Below are positions 18,072-26,996 of a stretch of 64,000 nt of DNA, one piece after another. Position numbers and translations under genes: made by a program. Each line of letters opens with the position of its first letter. The stretch's first letter is position 1. The notes under the pieces were generated by a model, which was given only the letters and a program-made list of their open reading frames with translations, had not been told where the DNA came from and ran no database searches. The stretch comes from Ruegeria_C sp041537925 (GTDB taxonomy: Bacteria; Pseudomonadota; Alphaproteobacteria; Rhodobacterales; Rhodobacteraceae), in NCBI RefSeq assembly GCF_041537925.1, contig NZ_JBGOSH010000002.1, positions 248,001 through 312,000 of the forward strand, in the 5' to 3' direction.

Positions 18072-18887
18072 TCAAAATCCGGCGAGTTTCTTGTGCAGAT
18101 GGCTGACCGTTCCGTCTGTATCGGTCATCGTGACATCTACCGATTGCGACCGGCTGGGTACCGAGATGCCGACCCGCGGGTTTTCTGACAGCGAGATCGA
18201 GCCGGTCATCTCGATATAGCCAGCACCATCCAGATCGATATCCACCGACTCGACATAGCGCATCGGGATGAACAGCAGCGAGATCTGATCCATCTGCATG
18301 CCTGAATGCGAGGGGTGCGAGATGTCCACATCCATCTTGTTCGCCCGTGCCGTCAGGTTCGACAATTTGCCCATCGTGCTGAGCGCTGGAGCGCTGCCGA
18401 CCATTTCAACATCCATCTGTCCCAGTGAGGCCAGCGCCATCTCGGGGTCGCCGCCCGGAGGGGCGGAACACGCGCCAAGGCCCGAGGTTTTGACAAAGGC
18501 CTCGGACACCCAAAGCCGCCCATCAGTGGTTTCGGCAATCACATGCATCGGCGTTGGGCCGTTCACCCGCATCGTCACGTCGAAATAGAAACTGACCTGC
18601 GGCTCATCCAGCTCGAACACCGCCGAAACCGGCATCGGGTTTTCATCCAGCACCAGCGTGACTTTGCCGACCCGGAGGCCCCTGGGCGCAATGATCTGGG
18701 CGGCAAGTTCTGCGCGCGCATCGTCCGGCGTCCGATAGGGCGCGTCGATGGCTATCACGTCCTCCCCGTTCAACATCGCCCGATCCCCGAAAAGCTGGGT
18801 TCGGATATTGTCCCAGGCGTCGTTCGAGGCGATGACAGGCAGTGCCGTGACACATAATATCGCGGCGATAAGGCCCGTTTTTATCAT
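18072..18887 (-). CDS. Second quinoprotein-associated SoxYZ-like carrier protein
   Basis: A protein of 271 residues with the same two-domain layout as the carrier at 7573: signal peptide ending at IASN, SoxY-like half with a single cysteine in LGACSAPPGG near residue 146, then a SoxZ-like half (DISHPSHSG near residue 195). The identity to the first copy is clear at the motif level but the sequences differ widely, so this is an old duplication or independent acquisition. It overlaps the beta-propeller gene upstream by four bases and is cotranscribed with it and the MxaD-like gene. Confidence 0.85.
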   Translation of the reverse strand: MIKTGLIAAILCVTALPVIASNDAWDNIRTQLFGDRAMLNGEDVIAIDAPYRTPDDARAELAAQIIAPRGLRVGKVTLVLDENPMPVSAVFELDEPQVSFYFDVTMRVNGPTPMHVIAETTDGRLWVSEAFVKTSGLGACSAPPGGDPEMALASLGQMDVEMVGSAPALSTMGKLSNLTARANKMDVDISHPSHSGMQMDQISLLFIPMRYVESVDIDLDGAGYIEMTGSISLSENPRVGISVPSRSQSVDVTMTDTDGTVSHLHKKLAGF

Positions 18888-19855
18888 TGATTTCCTCCTC
18901 CCAGAAGAAACCTGCCAAAGGCCCTGGGCCCATCGCAGGTGTTTATCGTGTTTAGCACAGACAGCCCATTTGGGTCTATCACGCTGACGGAGTTGTCGAA
19001 CCAGTTGGCCACCACGACCGATTGCCCGTCGAGCGTCACATCGATGCCTTCGGGGTATTCGCCCACGCCTATGGTTGCTTCACGGGTCAGCGTCTCCAGA
19101 TCAATGACGCTTACTGTGTTGGCATATTGATCGGTCACAAAGGCGCGCCCTGCCGCAAAACCCACCCCATAGGGACGTTCACCGACCGGGATCGTGGCGC
19201 GGGTCTTGCCCGTTGCCACATCCAGGACGCTGACATCGTTGCTGCCCACATTGCCCACAAAGAGCAAACCATCCGGGGCAAAGTTCAGGCCAAAGGGGCG
19301 GGTTCCGACCGTGATTTGGCGCAGCGGCTCAAAGGTTGTGGCGTCAAAGACCGAAACCTGATCGGCATCCTTGTCGGCGGATGCCACAAAACGCCCGTCG
19401 TCCGATATCGCAATACCCGCAGGGGCGGCACCCGTCGGCACCTCACCGAGAACCTCAAGCGTTTCACTGCCCAGAACCCAGAGCCGGGCATTGTACCAGT
19501 CCGACACAAAGAGCCGCCCGTGCGGCGGGTCCAGCGCGATCCCGGTTGGTCCGCCATCAAGTTGGGTCTCAGCAAGGACCTCATGCGATTGCGTCGACAG
19601 GCGGCGGATCGTCTTGCTGCCGGGCGAGACGGTAAAGACATCTCCCGCTGCACCAACCGCCACACCGGCAGGTTGGCCGGGCAGGGCGATGCGATCTACC
19701 TCGGCGGCGCGTTCAAGGTCGATCACGCTCAACTCATCGCTGTTTTGGCAGGTCACAAAAGCGATGTCTCCCGCAACCGAAACCGGTGCGAGACACATCA
19801 GCAAGCCAAGCGCGGTGTCAGGAACCGGCCGCACCAAATCGATCCGCAAGCGCAT
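18884..19855 (-). CDS. Exported YVTN-type beta-propeller protein
   Basis: A protein of about 323 residues made of repeated blades of the YVTN/NHL type, each about 40 residues (for example FVTCQNSDELSVIDLE, FVSDWYNARLWVL, FVTDQYANTVSVID). It begins with a signal peptide ending at SVAG. The start is uncertain: ATG 19855 and GTG 19834 both lie within the end of the preceding gene and precede the signal, with weak ribosome sites; the longer frame from 19906 overlaps too much. Propellers of this kind accompany PQQ-dependent systems. A second such gene lies at 21847. Confidence 0.75.
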   Translation of the reverse strand: MRLRIDLVRPVPDTALGLLMCLAPVSVAGDIAFVTCQNSDELSVIDLERAAEVDRIALPGQPAGVAVGAAGDVFTVSPGSKTIRRLSTQSHEVLAETQLDGGPTGIALDPPHGRLFVSDWYNARLWVLGSETLEVLGEVPTGAAPAGIAISDDGRFVASADKDADQVSVFDATTFEPLRQITVGTRPFGLNFAPDGLLFVGNVGSNDVSVLDVATGKTRATIPVGERPYGVGFAAGRAFVTDQYANTVSVIDLETLTREATIGVGEYPEGIDVTLDGQSVVVANWFDNSVSVIDPNGLSVLNTINTCDGPRAFGRFLLGGGNQ

Positions 19856-20360
19856 CCAGGCCGGCCTGGTAGACGCCGGTAACAGCCGCAACCGCGGCTT
19901 CGTCATTCAGGTTCTCTGGCGGTTCATTGTTGGGATAGCCGCGATAAAACGCCCCGCGCCATTCGATGATCGAGCCACCACCGTCGCGGGGCTTGACCGT
20001 CAGGTGCGAGGAATAGTTCGTCACCGGCAGTACCTCGACTGCAACCTCGGTGATGCGATAGGAATAGCTCATCTTCTCGGGGCTATGTTTGTAGAGGATT
20101 TCGGCAATGATGGGCCCGCCCTCCTGCCCGAGCGTCAGAATCCGCGTCGCATCGATCTCGTTGCCGCCCTCGCCATTGGTCGCAAACACCGCCGGGTGCC
20201 AGGACATGTCCTGAAAGTTTCCGATCCCCTCCCAGACCTCTTCGGGGCTGGCCGCGACCTCGGTCGTCAGGGTGACCTTTTGCCGGGTGGGTCCGTGCGC
20301 CCAGCTTATTGCAGGGATCAGGGCAAGCCCGGTCACTGAAAGGAATGTCCGTCGTTTCAT
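19818..20360 (-). CDS. SRPBCC-fold exported protein (MxaD-like)
   Basis: A 180-residue protein with a signal peptide of Tat character (KRRTFLS) ending near SWAH, then an SRPBCC/polyketide-cyclase-like domain (VAASPEEVWEGIGNFQDMSWHPAV). MxaD of methylotrophs is a periplasmic protein of this fold that stimulates electron transfer from methanol dehydrogenase to its cytochrome, so a similar role with XoxF is plausible. GGAGG lies before the ATG. It is the first gene of a leftward unit with the beta-propeller and the second SoxYZ-like carrier. Confidence 0.75.
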   Translation of the reverse strand: MKRRTFLSVTGLALIPAISWAHGPTRQKVTLTTEVAASPEEVWEGIGNFQDMSWHPAVFATNGEGGNEIDATRILTLGQEGGPIIAEILYKHSPEKMSYSYRITEVAVEVLPVTNYSSHLTVKPRDGGGSIIEWRGAFYRGYPNNEPPENLNDEAAVAAVTGVYQAGLDALADRFGAAGS

Positions 20361-20499
20361 TCTATCTCCTCCCTGAAGATGATTGGGCCGCTCGAACGGT
20401 GGCTGACGCCATGACTTGCATAGGCGCGCCGATAGGCCACTTTGTCCGGATGACCAGTGGTGCCGCGAGAAACAGAAGCAAGATCAGTTGCATAAGCAC

Positions 20500-20518
20500 A
20501 TTCTTAAAAAATAAGAAT
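20500..20518. promoter_or_regulatory. Operator-like palindrome ATTCTTA-N5-TAAGAAT
   Basis: A perfect inverted repeat with seven-base arms and an AAAAA spacer. It lies in the divergent region between the MxaD-like gene and the substrate-binding protein. Its core TCTTA-N5-TAAGA recurs exactly upstream of pqqA (29113) and with one mismatch at 8414. It is probably a binding site for a regulator of the methanol genes. Confidence 0.6.
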
Positions 20519-20646
20519 CGAGCTTAATCATGAAGCTGCTACGCTTCCATTTACAACACGGCCAAAAGTATAGGTTCCGTTTCAGAGCGCCTTTCGCTCA
20601 TGAAAGAAGAGCCCGCAAACCTCCGAGCGGGCTACGGGAGGAGATA

Positions 20647-21834
20647 GTGCACAACCGCCTGATGCCGCTTTTTGCGGTTCTGTTTTGGTGTGCGTCAGTT
20701 GCCGCTGCCGCCGCAATCGACGTCAAAGCCGCTGTGCTTCGGATCGACTACCCGACACTGCTGCCGATCTCGCGCTATGACTTGCGACCGGCGGATCTTG
20801 GCTTTGCCGGGGCGATGCTGGCAGATGAGGACAATGGCACCACCGGCAGCTTTCTTGGCCACACATACGAGACCACCCATATCGCCGTGCCACCGGAAGA
20901 GGCAGACGTGGCGCTGGAGCGGATATTGGCGGATGGCACCCGGTTGATCGTTGTTTTGTCAAATGCCGAGGATCTGTTGCGGCTGTCGGACAAAGCGGCC
21001 GAGGTCGGTGCGTTGGTCTTCAACGCGCAGGCCCCCGAGATAGCGCTGCGCGACGATCAATGCCGGCGCAATCTGCTGCATGTCACCCCGTCGCGAGCAA
21101 TGAATGCTGATGCTGTGGCGCAGTTTGCGGTCTGGAAGAAATGGGGCGACTGGTTTTTGGTCGCAGGATCGAACCCTGATGATGTCGCGCTGGCCGATGC
21201 GTTCCGGCGGGCGGCCACCAAGTTTGGCGCAGAAATCACCGAAGACCGCACGTTTGAGGATACCGGCGGATCGCGGCGGACCGATTCAGGTCACGTACTG
21301 GTGCAGCGTCAATTGCCGCTGGATACTCAGGATGCCGACGACCACGACGTCGTGATTGCCGCTGATGAAAGCGATTACTTCGCCCGCTACCTGTCCTATC
21401 ACCTGTGGGATCCGCGCCCGGTCATGGGGGCAGGCGGTCTGCGCCCCATCTCGTTTCACGGCGCGCATGAGGCCTGGGGCGCGACGCAGTACCAGACGCG
21501 CTTTGAGGAACTGACCGGGCGCTATGTGCAGCCCGAAGACTACGACGTCTGGCTGGCCCTGCGCGTGATCGGCGAGGCGGTCATCCGCGCCAACACCGCC
21601 GAGCCCGAGGGCGTGCGCGATTACACCCTGTCGGATGCGTTCGAACTGGCGGCTTTCAAGGGCCAGAAGGTGACTTTTCGCGACTGGAACGGGCAGTTGC
21701 GCCAACCGATCCTGCTCTATGATGGGATGATCACGGTCAGCGTCAGCCCCCAGGAAGGGTTCCTGCACCAAGTTTCGCCGCTGGACACGATGGGCCTTGA
21801 TCGCCCGGAGTCCCAATGCACGGCTTTTGAATAA
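20647..21834 (+). CDS. Periplasmic binding protein of the PQQ-dehydrogenase-linked ABC system
   Basis: A 395-residue exported protein resembling branched-chain amino acid-type binding proteins (type I periplasmic fold), of the family found with PQQ-dependent alcohol dehydrogenase ABC transporters. GTG at 20647 follows GGGAGGAG closely and opens a signal peptide ending at AAAA; the longer frame to 20530 adds a basic stretch with no signal. It heads a rightward unit with a beta-propeller and small exported proteins. Its transporter partners are probably the ATPase and ABC-2 permease at 31.5-33.0 kb. The ligand is unknown; lanthanide or alcohol handling has been proposed for related clusters. 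Confidence 0.75.
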   Translation: MHNRLMPLFAVLFWCASVAAAAAIDVKAAVLRIDYPTLLPISRYDLRPADLGFAGAMLADEDNGTTGSFLGHTYETTHIAVPPEEADVALERILADGTRLIVVLSNAEDLLRLSDKAAEVGALVFNAQAPEIALRDDQCRRNLLHVTPSRAMNADAVAQFAVWKKWGDWFLVAGSNPDDVALADAFRRAATKFGAEITEDRTFEDTGGSRRTDSGHVLVQRQLPLDTQDADDHDVVIAADESDYFARYLSYHLWDPRPVMGAGGLRPISFHGAHEAWGATQYQTRFEELTGRYVQPEDYDVWLALRVIGEAVIRANTAEPEGVRDYTLSDAFELAAFKGQKVTFRDWNGQLRQPILLYDGMITVSVSPQEGFLHQVSPLDTMGLDRPESQCTAFE

Positions 21835-21846
21835 GTGGAGATGCGT

Positions 21847-22818
21847 ATGAAATTCCTGTTCCTGTCCTCCGCTCTGGCCGCGCTGATCACTGGCCCGGTC
21901 TTTGCGGGCAAAGCCTTTGTCTCGAACGAGCGCGGCAACACAATCACCGTAGTCGATACCGATACATGGGAGGTGATCACCGAGTTTCCCGGTGGCAACC
22001 GACCGCGCGGGATCACCGTCAGCCCGGATGGAACCAAGCTCTATGTCTGCGCCTCTGACGACAATATCGTGAAGGTCTTTGACACCTCGACTTATGAGGA
22101 ACTACCCAGCCTACCCTCGGGTCCCGACCCCGAGTTGTTCGTGATCGAACCCTCCGGCAATCGGCTATACATCGCCAATGAAGACGACAATCTGGTCACG
22201 GTAACCGATACCGAAACCCGCACAATTCTGGCCGAAGTGCCGGTGGGCGTTGAGCCTGAGGGTATGGGCATCAGCCCCGATGCGAAGTTTGTGGTCAACA
22301 CGTCCGAGACGACAAATATGGCGCATTTCATCTCGACCGAGGATTACGAAATTAAACACAATGTGCTGGTCGACCAGCGCCCCCGCTATGCCCAATACAC
22401 CGCCGACGGCTCGCGTCTGTTCGTGACGTCCGAGATTGGTGGCACAGTTACAGCGATGGATATCGACGATGCGGGCGCCCCCACGGTCGCAGGTAAGATC
22501 AGCTTTGAGGTGCCGGGCGTGCAGCCTGAGTGGCTGCAGCCCGTGGGCGCCAAGGTGACCTCGGACGGCAAGCGGCTTTTCGTGGCTTTGGGTCCGGCCA
22601 ATCGGGTAGCGGTGGTGGATGCGCAAAGCCTTGAGGTGCTGGACTATATCCTCGTCGGGCAACGGGTCTGGCAGCTCGATTTCACGCCGGATGAGAAATA
22701 CCTGCTGACGACTAACGGCAATTCCAACGACATTACCGTGATCGATGTGGCGGCCGAAAAGGCGATCAGATCGGTGCAGGTGGGCCAGCAGCCGTGGGGC
22801 GTGGTGACCATTGAATGA
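21847..22818 (+). CDS. Exported YVTN beta-propeller protein, PQQ-catabolism type
   Basis: A 323-residue protein. The ATG at 21847 has GGAG six bases upstream and starts a signal peptide ending at VFAG. The rest is a run of seven propeller blades (FVSNERGNTITVVDTDTWE, YVCASDDNIVKVFDT, YIANEDDNLVTVTDTE and so on). It belongs to the propellers associated with PQQ-dependent catabolism. Several blades are rich in aspartate and glutamate, so metal binding is possible. It follows the binding protein by 12 bases and precedes two small exported proteins. Confidence 0.8.
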   Translation: MKFLFLSSALAALITGPVFAGKAFVSNERGNTITVVDTDTWEVITEFPGGNRPRGITVSPDGTKLYVCASDDNIVKVFDTSTYEELPSLPSGPDPELFVIEPSGNRLYIANEDDNLVTVTDTETRTILAEVPVGVEPEGMGISPDAKFVVNTSETTNMAHFISTEDYEIKHNVLVDQRPRYAQYTADGSRLFVTSEIGGTVTAMDIDDAGAPTVAGKISFEVPGVQPEWLQPVGAKVTSDGKRLFVALGPANRVAVVDAQSLEVLDYILVGQRVWQLDFTPDEKYLLTTNGNSNDITVIDVAAEKAIRSVQVGQQPWGVVTIE

Positions 22819-22837
22819 TATACCGGGAGAGAGAGCG

Positions 22838-23275
22838 ATGAAGAGACTGTTGATCGCGGCGCTGGCCGCAATGCTTGGCGGACCGGTGGCAGCAGCGCCG
22901 CTTTGCGACGATCTGGGCTTTGCCGGGCTGCTGGCCAAATGCAACCGCGGTGAGTCGATCAAGCTGACGCTGGCCTCGGGCCAGCCGCTGGGCGAAGACG
23001 CGGTGCTGGAGTCAGGCGCCTACTACAAGCTTGAGATCACGGCAGACGGCTCGGCCGAACTGGCCATTGAAGGCCCGTCGTTTTTCCGCGCGATCTGGAT
23101 GAACGAGATCGTCATCAACAAGATCGAAATTCGCCCAATGGCCGTGGACAGTATCGAGTTCGACAAGGCCGGCGTGGCGGAACTATCCTTCATCGCGATC
23201 AAGCCCGGCCGCCATGAGATCCGCATTCCGGGTTCAACCGGCGCGTCGCAAAGCGTGACCATCAGCATTCAATGA
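22838..23275 (+). CDS. Small exported protein of the PQQ-linked unit
   Basis: A 145-residue protein with a signal peptide ending near VAAAP, two cysteines close to the mature N-terminus (LCDDL, AKCNRG) and a beta-rich body ending in a PGRHEIRIPG segment that reads like an immunoglobulin- or cupredoxin-type sandwich, but without copper ligands. GGGAGAGAG precedes the ATG. The frame overlaps the region just before the next small gene. The function is unknown; its conserved place beside the propeller suggests a shared periplasmic task. Confidence 0.6.
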   Translation: MKRLLIAALAAMLGGPVAAAPLCDDLGFAGLLAKCNRGESIKLTLASGQPLGEDAVLESGAYYKLEITADGSAELAIEGPSFFRAIWMNEIVINKIEIRPMAVDSIEFDKAGVAELSFIAIKPGRHEIRIPGSTGASQSVTISIQ

Positions 23276-23289
23276 CGAAAGGGAAGATC

Positions 23290-23541
23290 ATGAAAAAGAT
23301 CATTGTTCTGGCAACTGCCGCCCTTGTTGGGTCTCCGACTCTGGCAAGCGACGGCCCGGATGCGGAAACCGTTGGCAAGATCGAGGCCTATCTTGCCTCG
23401 ATCGAATGCCAGATGGACCCCGATGACATCGAGATCGAAGAGGGTGGCTATGATCTGGATGATGTCATCTGCAAGGGCGGCGATCAGTTCGACATCAAGC
23501 TGGACAAGGACCTCAACGAGGTGAGCCGACGGGCAGAGTAA
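23290..23541 (+). CDS. Small acidic exported PepSY-like protein
   Basis: An 83-residue protein with a signal peptide ending at LAS, leaving a mature chain of about 62 residues in which roughly a third are Asp or Glu. The pattern IEAYLASIEC, EEGGYDLDDVICKGGDQFDIKLDKDLNEV resembles half of a PepSY domain, with two cysteines. AAAGGGAAG precedes the ATG at 23290. Acidic PepSY proteins exported by methylotrophs include a reported lanthanide-binding protein (lanpepsy), so this is a candidate for periplasmic lanthanide binding near xoxF. That role is inferred; no EF-hand is present. Confidence 0.65.
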   Translation: MKKIIVLATAALVGSPTLASDGPDAETVGKIEAYLASIECQMDPDDIEIEEGGYDLDDVICKGGDQFDIKLDKDLNEVSRRAE

Positions 23542-23567
23542 GCGCAATCTGAAACAGGGTCGACATT

Positions 23568-24533
23568 ATGAAAACCTTCATCGCCCTTTGCACCGCTCTG
23601 GCCTTTTGGGCCGGGGCAGTGGCCGGGCAAAGTGACCCGGTGATCCGCGCCGCCGTTCTGAAGATCGGGACGGTGAATTGGGAACTGGCGACGATCATCG
23701 AAAACGGGCTGGACAAAAAACACGGCTTCACGCTTGAGGTTCAACCGTTTGCCGATAATGGTGCGACCCGTATTGCGGTCGAGGGTGGTGAGGCCGACAT
23801 GGCCGTGGCTGACTGGATCTGGGTCGCACGGCAGAGATCGGCGGGCAAAGGCTATGTATTCATCCCTTATTCCAAGGCGGTTGGTGGGGTAGTGGTGCCC
23901 GGCGACAGCCCCGCGACCAACCTGCGGGACCTTGCCGGCGGCAAGATCGGCATTGCGGGCGGACCGCTGGACAAGTCCTGGCTGATCCTACGGGCCTATG
24001 CGGCGCAGGAATATGGAATGGATCTGAAGGCCGACACCGAACAGGTCTTTGGCGCGCCACCACTGATCTTCAAATCGGCGCAAGGTGGCGAATATGCCGG
24101 GGCGATCAATTTCTGGCACTTTCTGGCCAAGATGAAAGCCTCGGGTATGAAGGAGCTGATCTCGGTCGAGCAAGCGGGCGCCGCGCTTGGGCTGGACGCG
24201 GAGACTCCGCTATTGGGCTATTACTTCAAGGACATTTTCCTGAACGATCATCCCGACCTCGCCCAGAGCTTTTTTGACGCCAGCCGCGAGGCCAAGGAGT
24301 TGCTGGCCAACTCACCAGAGGCATGGGAGGCCATCCGCCCCCGGATGAACGCCAAGACTGATGCGCAGTTCGAACAACTGCGCTCGGACTGGATCGCGGG
24401 CATCCCGTCACGCGGACCGGTGGATCAGGCAGCTGCGGACAAGATGCTGGCGCTGATGGCCGAATTGGGAGGTCCCGATCTTGTGGGTGACGCGACATCT
24501 GTGCCAACGGGCCTGTTTGCGACCGTGGAATAG
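23568..24533 (+). CDS. ABC transporter substrate-binding protein, NitT/TauT-like
   Basis: A 321-residue exported protein with a signal peptide ending at VAGQ and the type II periplasmic binding fold of the NitT/TauT/SsuA class (VNWELATIIENGLDKKHGF, GEADMAVADWIW, KIGIAGGPLDKSW). It is followed six bases later by its permease and then the ATPase. The ligand is unknown. Its association with PQQ and XoxF genes suggests a substance needed by or made in methanol metabolism; aromatic or small organic anions and metal complexes are all conceivable. Confidence 0.85.
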   Translation: MKTFIALCTALAFWAGAVAGQSDPVIRAAVLKIGTVNWELATIIENGLDKKHGFTLEVQPFADNGATRIAVEGGEADMAVADWIWVARQRSAGKGYVFIPYSKAVGGVVVPGDSPATNLRDLAGGKIGIAGGPLDKSWLILRAYAAQEYGMDLKADTEQVFGAPPLIFKSAQGGEYAGAINFWHFLAKMKASGMKELISVEQAGAALGLDAETPLLGYYFKDIFLNDHPDLAQSFFDASREAKELLANSPEAWEAIRPRMNAKTDAQFEQLRSDWIAGIPSRGPVDQAAADKMLALMAELGGPDLVGDATSVPTGLFATVE

Positions 24534-24539
24534 GGGCGC

Positions 24540-25289
24540 ATGCAGGACTCGCGCCTCACGCCTGTCTTGTCGATCGCGGGATTGCTGTCACTCTGGATTG
24601 TTGCCGCGCTGCTGACAGATGATGCGCAAATCCTGCCGCCGCCCTGGGACCTTGTCCCAAGGTTCGGACAGGAATTGGCCTCGGGCGAGTTGCAGCACAA
24701 TCTGGGCGCGACGCTGATCCGCGTGGCCTGGGCCTTTGTCCTTGCCATGACGCTTGGCACCCTGACCGGTCTGGCCATGGGCCGGTCGGAGCGGGTGAAT
24801 CAATGGCTCGATCCCTGGCTAGTGGTCTTTCTAAACCTGCCCGCGCTTGTGCTGATCGTGCTTTGTTATCTCTGGATCGGGTTGACCGAAGCTGCGGCGA
24901 TCACCGCTGTTACCCTCAACAAGGTGCCCAATGTGGCCACCATCCTGCGCGAAGGTGGCAGGGCACTGGACCCGGATCTGGATGCGATGGCAAAGGTCTA
25001 TCGGCTGTCCTCGTGGGTGCGGGCGCGCCATGTGATAGCGCCGCAACTGGCCCCGTTCATCGCTGCGGCTTCACGATCCGGTCTGTCGTTGATCTGGAAG
25101 ATCGTTCTGGTGGTCGAGTTCCTCGGGCGATCCTCGGGCGTTGGATTTCAGATACACCTCTATTTCCAGCTCTTTGATGTCGCGATGGTGCTGGTCTACG
25201 CCTTGTCGTTCATCTGCGTGATGTTGCTGATCGAGTGGTTGATCCTGCAGCCCTGGGAACGTCATGCGCGCCGATGGAGGCGTGCATGA
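24540..25289 (+). CDS. ABC transporter permease, NitT/TauT-like
   Basis: An inner membrane protein of 249 residues with about six helices. The conserved permease loop lies near residues 140-165, although the usual EAA motif is degenerate (EGGRALDPDLDAMAKVY). It couples to the binding protein encoded just upstream and to the ATPase whose start overlaps its stop (ATGA). The first helix starts near residue 7 after a short N-terminus. Together the three genes form a complete importer. Confidence 0.85.
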   Translation: MQDSRLTPVLSIAGLLSLWIVAALLTDDAQILPPPWDLVPRFGQELASGELQHNLGATLIRVAWAFVLAMTLGTLTGLAMGRSERVNQWLDPWLVVFLNLPALVLIVLCYLWIGLTEAAAITAVTLNKVPNVATILREGGRALDPDLDAMAKVYRLSSWVRARHVIAPQLAPFIAAASRSGLSLIWKIVLVVEFLGRSSGVGFQIHLYFQLFDVAMVLVYALSFICVMLLIEWLILQPWERHARRWRRA

Positions 25290-25882
25290 TCAGCGTGGAC
25301 ATACATGCCAAGCGGTTTGGCCAGACGCCAGTACTGGGCCACGTTGCGTTTGAGATCGCCGCAGGTGAGACCGTGGCGCTTGTCGGCCCGTCGGGGATTG
25401 GCAAAACAACGCTGCTGCGTCTAATTGCCGGAATCGACCCAGAGTATGAAGGGCAGATCGCGCGACCTGACCGGCAGGCTATCGTGTTTCAGGAACCCAC
25501 GCTGCTGCCCTGGCGCGCCACGCTCGACAATCTATTGCTCGTTCATCCCAATCTCAGCCGGAGCGACGCCCTCGCCGCGCTCGACCGGGTCGGACTGGCG
25601 GGGAAAGAGGCGCTTTTTCCCGGTCAGCTTTCGCTTGGCCAGCAACGCCGGTTGTCACTGGCACGCGCCTTTGCGGGGCAGCCAGAGCTGCTGATCATGG
25701 ATGAGCCCTTCGTCTCGCTCGACAAGGGCACGGCTGAATCCATGCTGTCTCTGACCGAAAACCTGATCGCGCGGCACCGCCCGGCCACACTGTTTGTGAC
25801 CCATGCCCAAGCCGAGGCCGAGCGGCTGGCGGACCGGATTCTCTGTCTGAACGCAGGACCGGAGGGCGCGGTTCTGGGGTAG
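25286..25882 (+). CDS. ABC transporter ATP-binding protein, NitT/TauT-like
   Basis: A short ATPase of 198 residues. Walker A is GPSGIGKTT, the Q-loop is in VFQEPTLLPW, the signature is LSLGQQRR, Walker B is LLIMDEPF and the switch histidine is in FVTHAQAE. The start at 25286 overlaps the permease stop; the longer frame would extend far into the permease gene. It powers the importer formed with the two preceding genes. Its stop lies four bases from the convergent end of pqqE. Confidence 0.9.
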   Translation: MISVDIHAKRFGQTPVLGHVAFEIAAGETVALVGPSGIGKTTLLRLIAGIDPEYEGQIARPDRQAIVFQEPTLLPWRATLDNLLLVHPNLSRSDALAALDRVGLAGKEALFPGQLSLGQQRRLSLARAFAGQPELLIMDEPFVSLDKGTAESMLSLTENLIARHRPATLFVTHAQAEAERLADRILCLNAGPEGAVLG

Positions 25883-25886
25883 GGTT

Positions 25887-26996
25887 TTATTCTGCGGGTT
25901 CGCGCGCCGCGCCTGGTGCGGTTCGGTGAACAAAGGGAGCATCGCCTTGGGCAGCATGGTCATCGGCCTGCGCCTGTAGCGCCTTGTGGTGTGGGGATTT
26001 GATGCAGACCGGGTCGGTCGCGCTGGGATCGCCCACGATCGCCATTGCCTGACACCGGCAACCGCCGAAATCCACCGTTTTGCGCTCGCAACTGCGGCAC
26101 GGTTCAGCCATCCAGTCGGTACCGCGATAGGCGTTGAAGGCCGAGCTGCTATGCCAAATCTCGGCCAGAGGTTTGTCCTGCACCCGATCAAAGCGCAGAT
26201 GCGGGATGGATTGCGCTGCGTGACACGGCAGAACCTGCCCGTCCGGGGTCACGTTCAACCCGGTCGTGCCCCAGCCGCCCATGCAGCGTTTGGGATAGTC
26301 GTCGTGATAATCCGCCGGAACATAGTCGATGACCAGCGTGCCCTTGTGGGTCTTGCGGGCGGCCTCGACCTGTCGGGTAACCTCGCGGGCCTGCGCGCGG
26401 GTCGGCATCAGCGCGTCGCGGTTTTTTAACGCCCAACCGTGGAATTGCACGGTTGCCACTTCGATCCGCCGCGCGCCCATCTCCAGCGCCATCTCCAACG
26501 CGCGCTCCAATTGATGAGCGTTGTGGCGGTGCAGCACGAAATTCAGGGTCAGCGGAAAGCCGATCCGGTTGATCCATTCAACCGTCTGCATCTTGCGTTT
26601 GAAGCCGCCGCGATAGCCGCCTACGCGGTCGGCCATTTCAGCATCCGTCCCCTGCAAGGACAGTTGCACGTGATCGAGCCCCGCCGCGTCCAGCTCAGCT
26701 AGTCTTCGTTCGGTCAGACCAATGGCGGAGGTAATCAGATTGGTATAGAGTTCGGCATCCCTCGCCGCCTGAACCAGCGCCACAAGATCGCGGCGCGCGG
26801 CAGGTTCTCCTCCCGACAAATGCAGTTGCAAGACCCCTAGCGCTGCGGCCTCGTAGAACACACGGACCCATGTATCTGTGTCCAACTCGGCGTCTTGGCG
26901 GGCCATTTCAATCGGGTTGGAACAGTAAGGGCAGGATAGAGGACAGCGATGGGTCAGCTCGGCCAGCATCGCAATCGGAGGGGCAACTTCCGTCAT
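25887..26996 (-). CDS. pqqE: PQQ biosynthesis radical SAM enzyme PqqE
   Basis: A 369-residue radical SAM protein that joins the glutamate and tyrosine side chains of the PqqA peptide, the first step of PQQ synthesis. The SAM cluster cysteines are Cys18, Cys22 and Cys25 (CPLSCPYC). The C-terminal SPASM region has further cysteines (RCMGGWG, LPCHAA, PCRSCERK, GGCRCQA) for auxiliary clusters. It works with the chaperone PqqD, whose gene overlaps it by four bases. The last 30 residues beyond the family core are rich in His and Ala. Confidence 0.95.
   Translation of the reverse strand: MTEVAPPIAMLAELTHRCPLSCPYCSNPIEMARQDAELDTDTWVRVFYEAAALGVLQLHLSGGEPAARRDLVALVQAARDAELYTNLITSAIGLTERRLAELDAAGLDHVQLSLQGTDAEMADRVGGYRGGFKRKMQTVEWINRIGFPLTLNFVLHRHNAHQLERALEMALEMGARRIEVATVQFHGWALKNRDALMPTRAQAREVTRQVEAARKTHKGTLVIDYVPADYHDDYPKRCMGGWGTTGLNVTPDGQVLPCHAAQSIPHLRFDRVQDKPLAEIWHSSSAFNAYRGTDWMAEPCRSCERKTVDFGGCRCQAMAIVGDPSATDPVCIKSPHHKALQAQADDHAAQGDAPFVHRTAPGAAREPAE

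Noticed and set aside
20530..20646. N-terminal extension of the PQQ-linked binding protein
   Set aside because: It has no signal peptide and lies in the promoter region; the GTG at 20647 has both a ribosome site and a signal peptide.
21847..23541. Lanmodulin-type EF-hand protein
   Set aside because: I looked for DxDxDG loops with the right spacing in the small exported proteins and found none.
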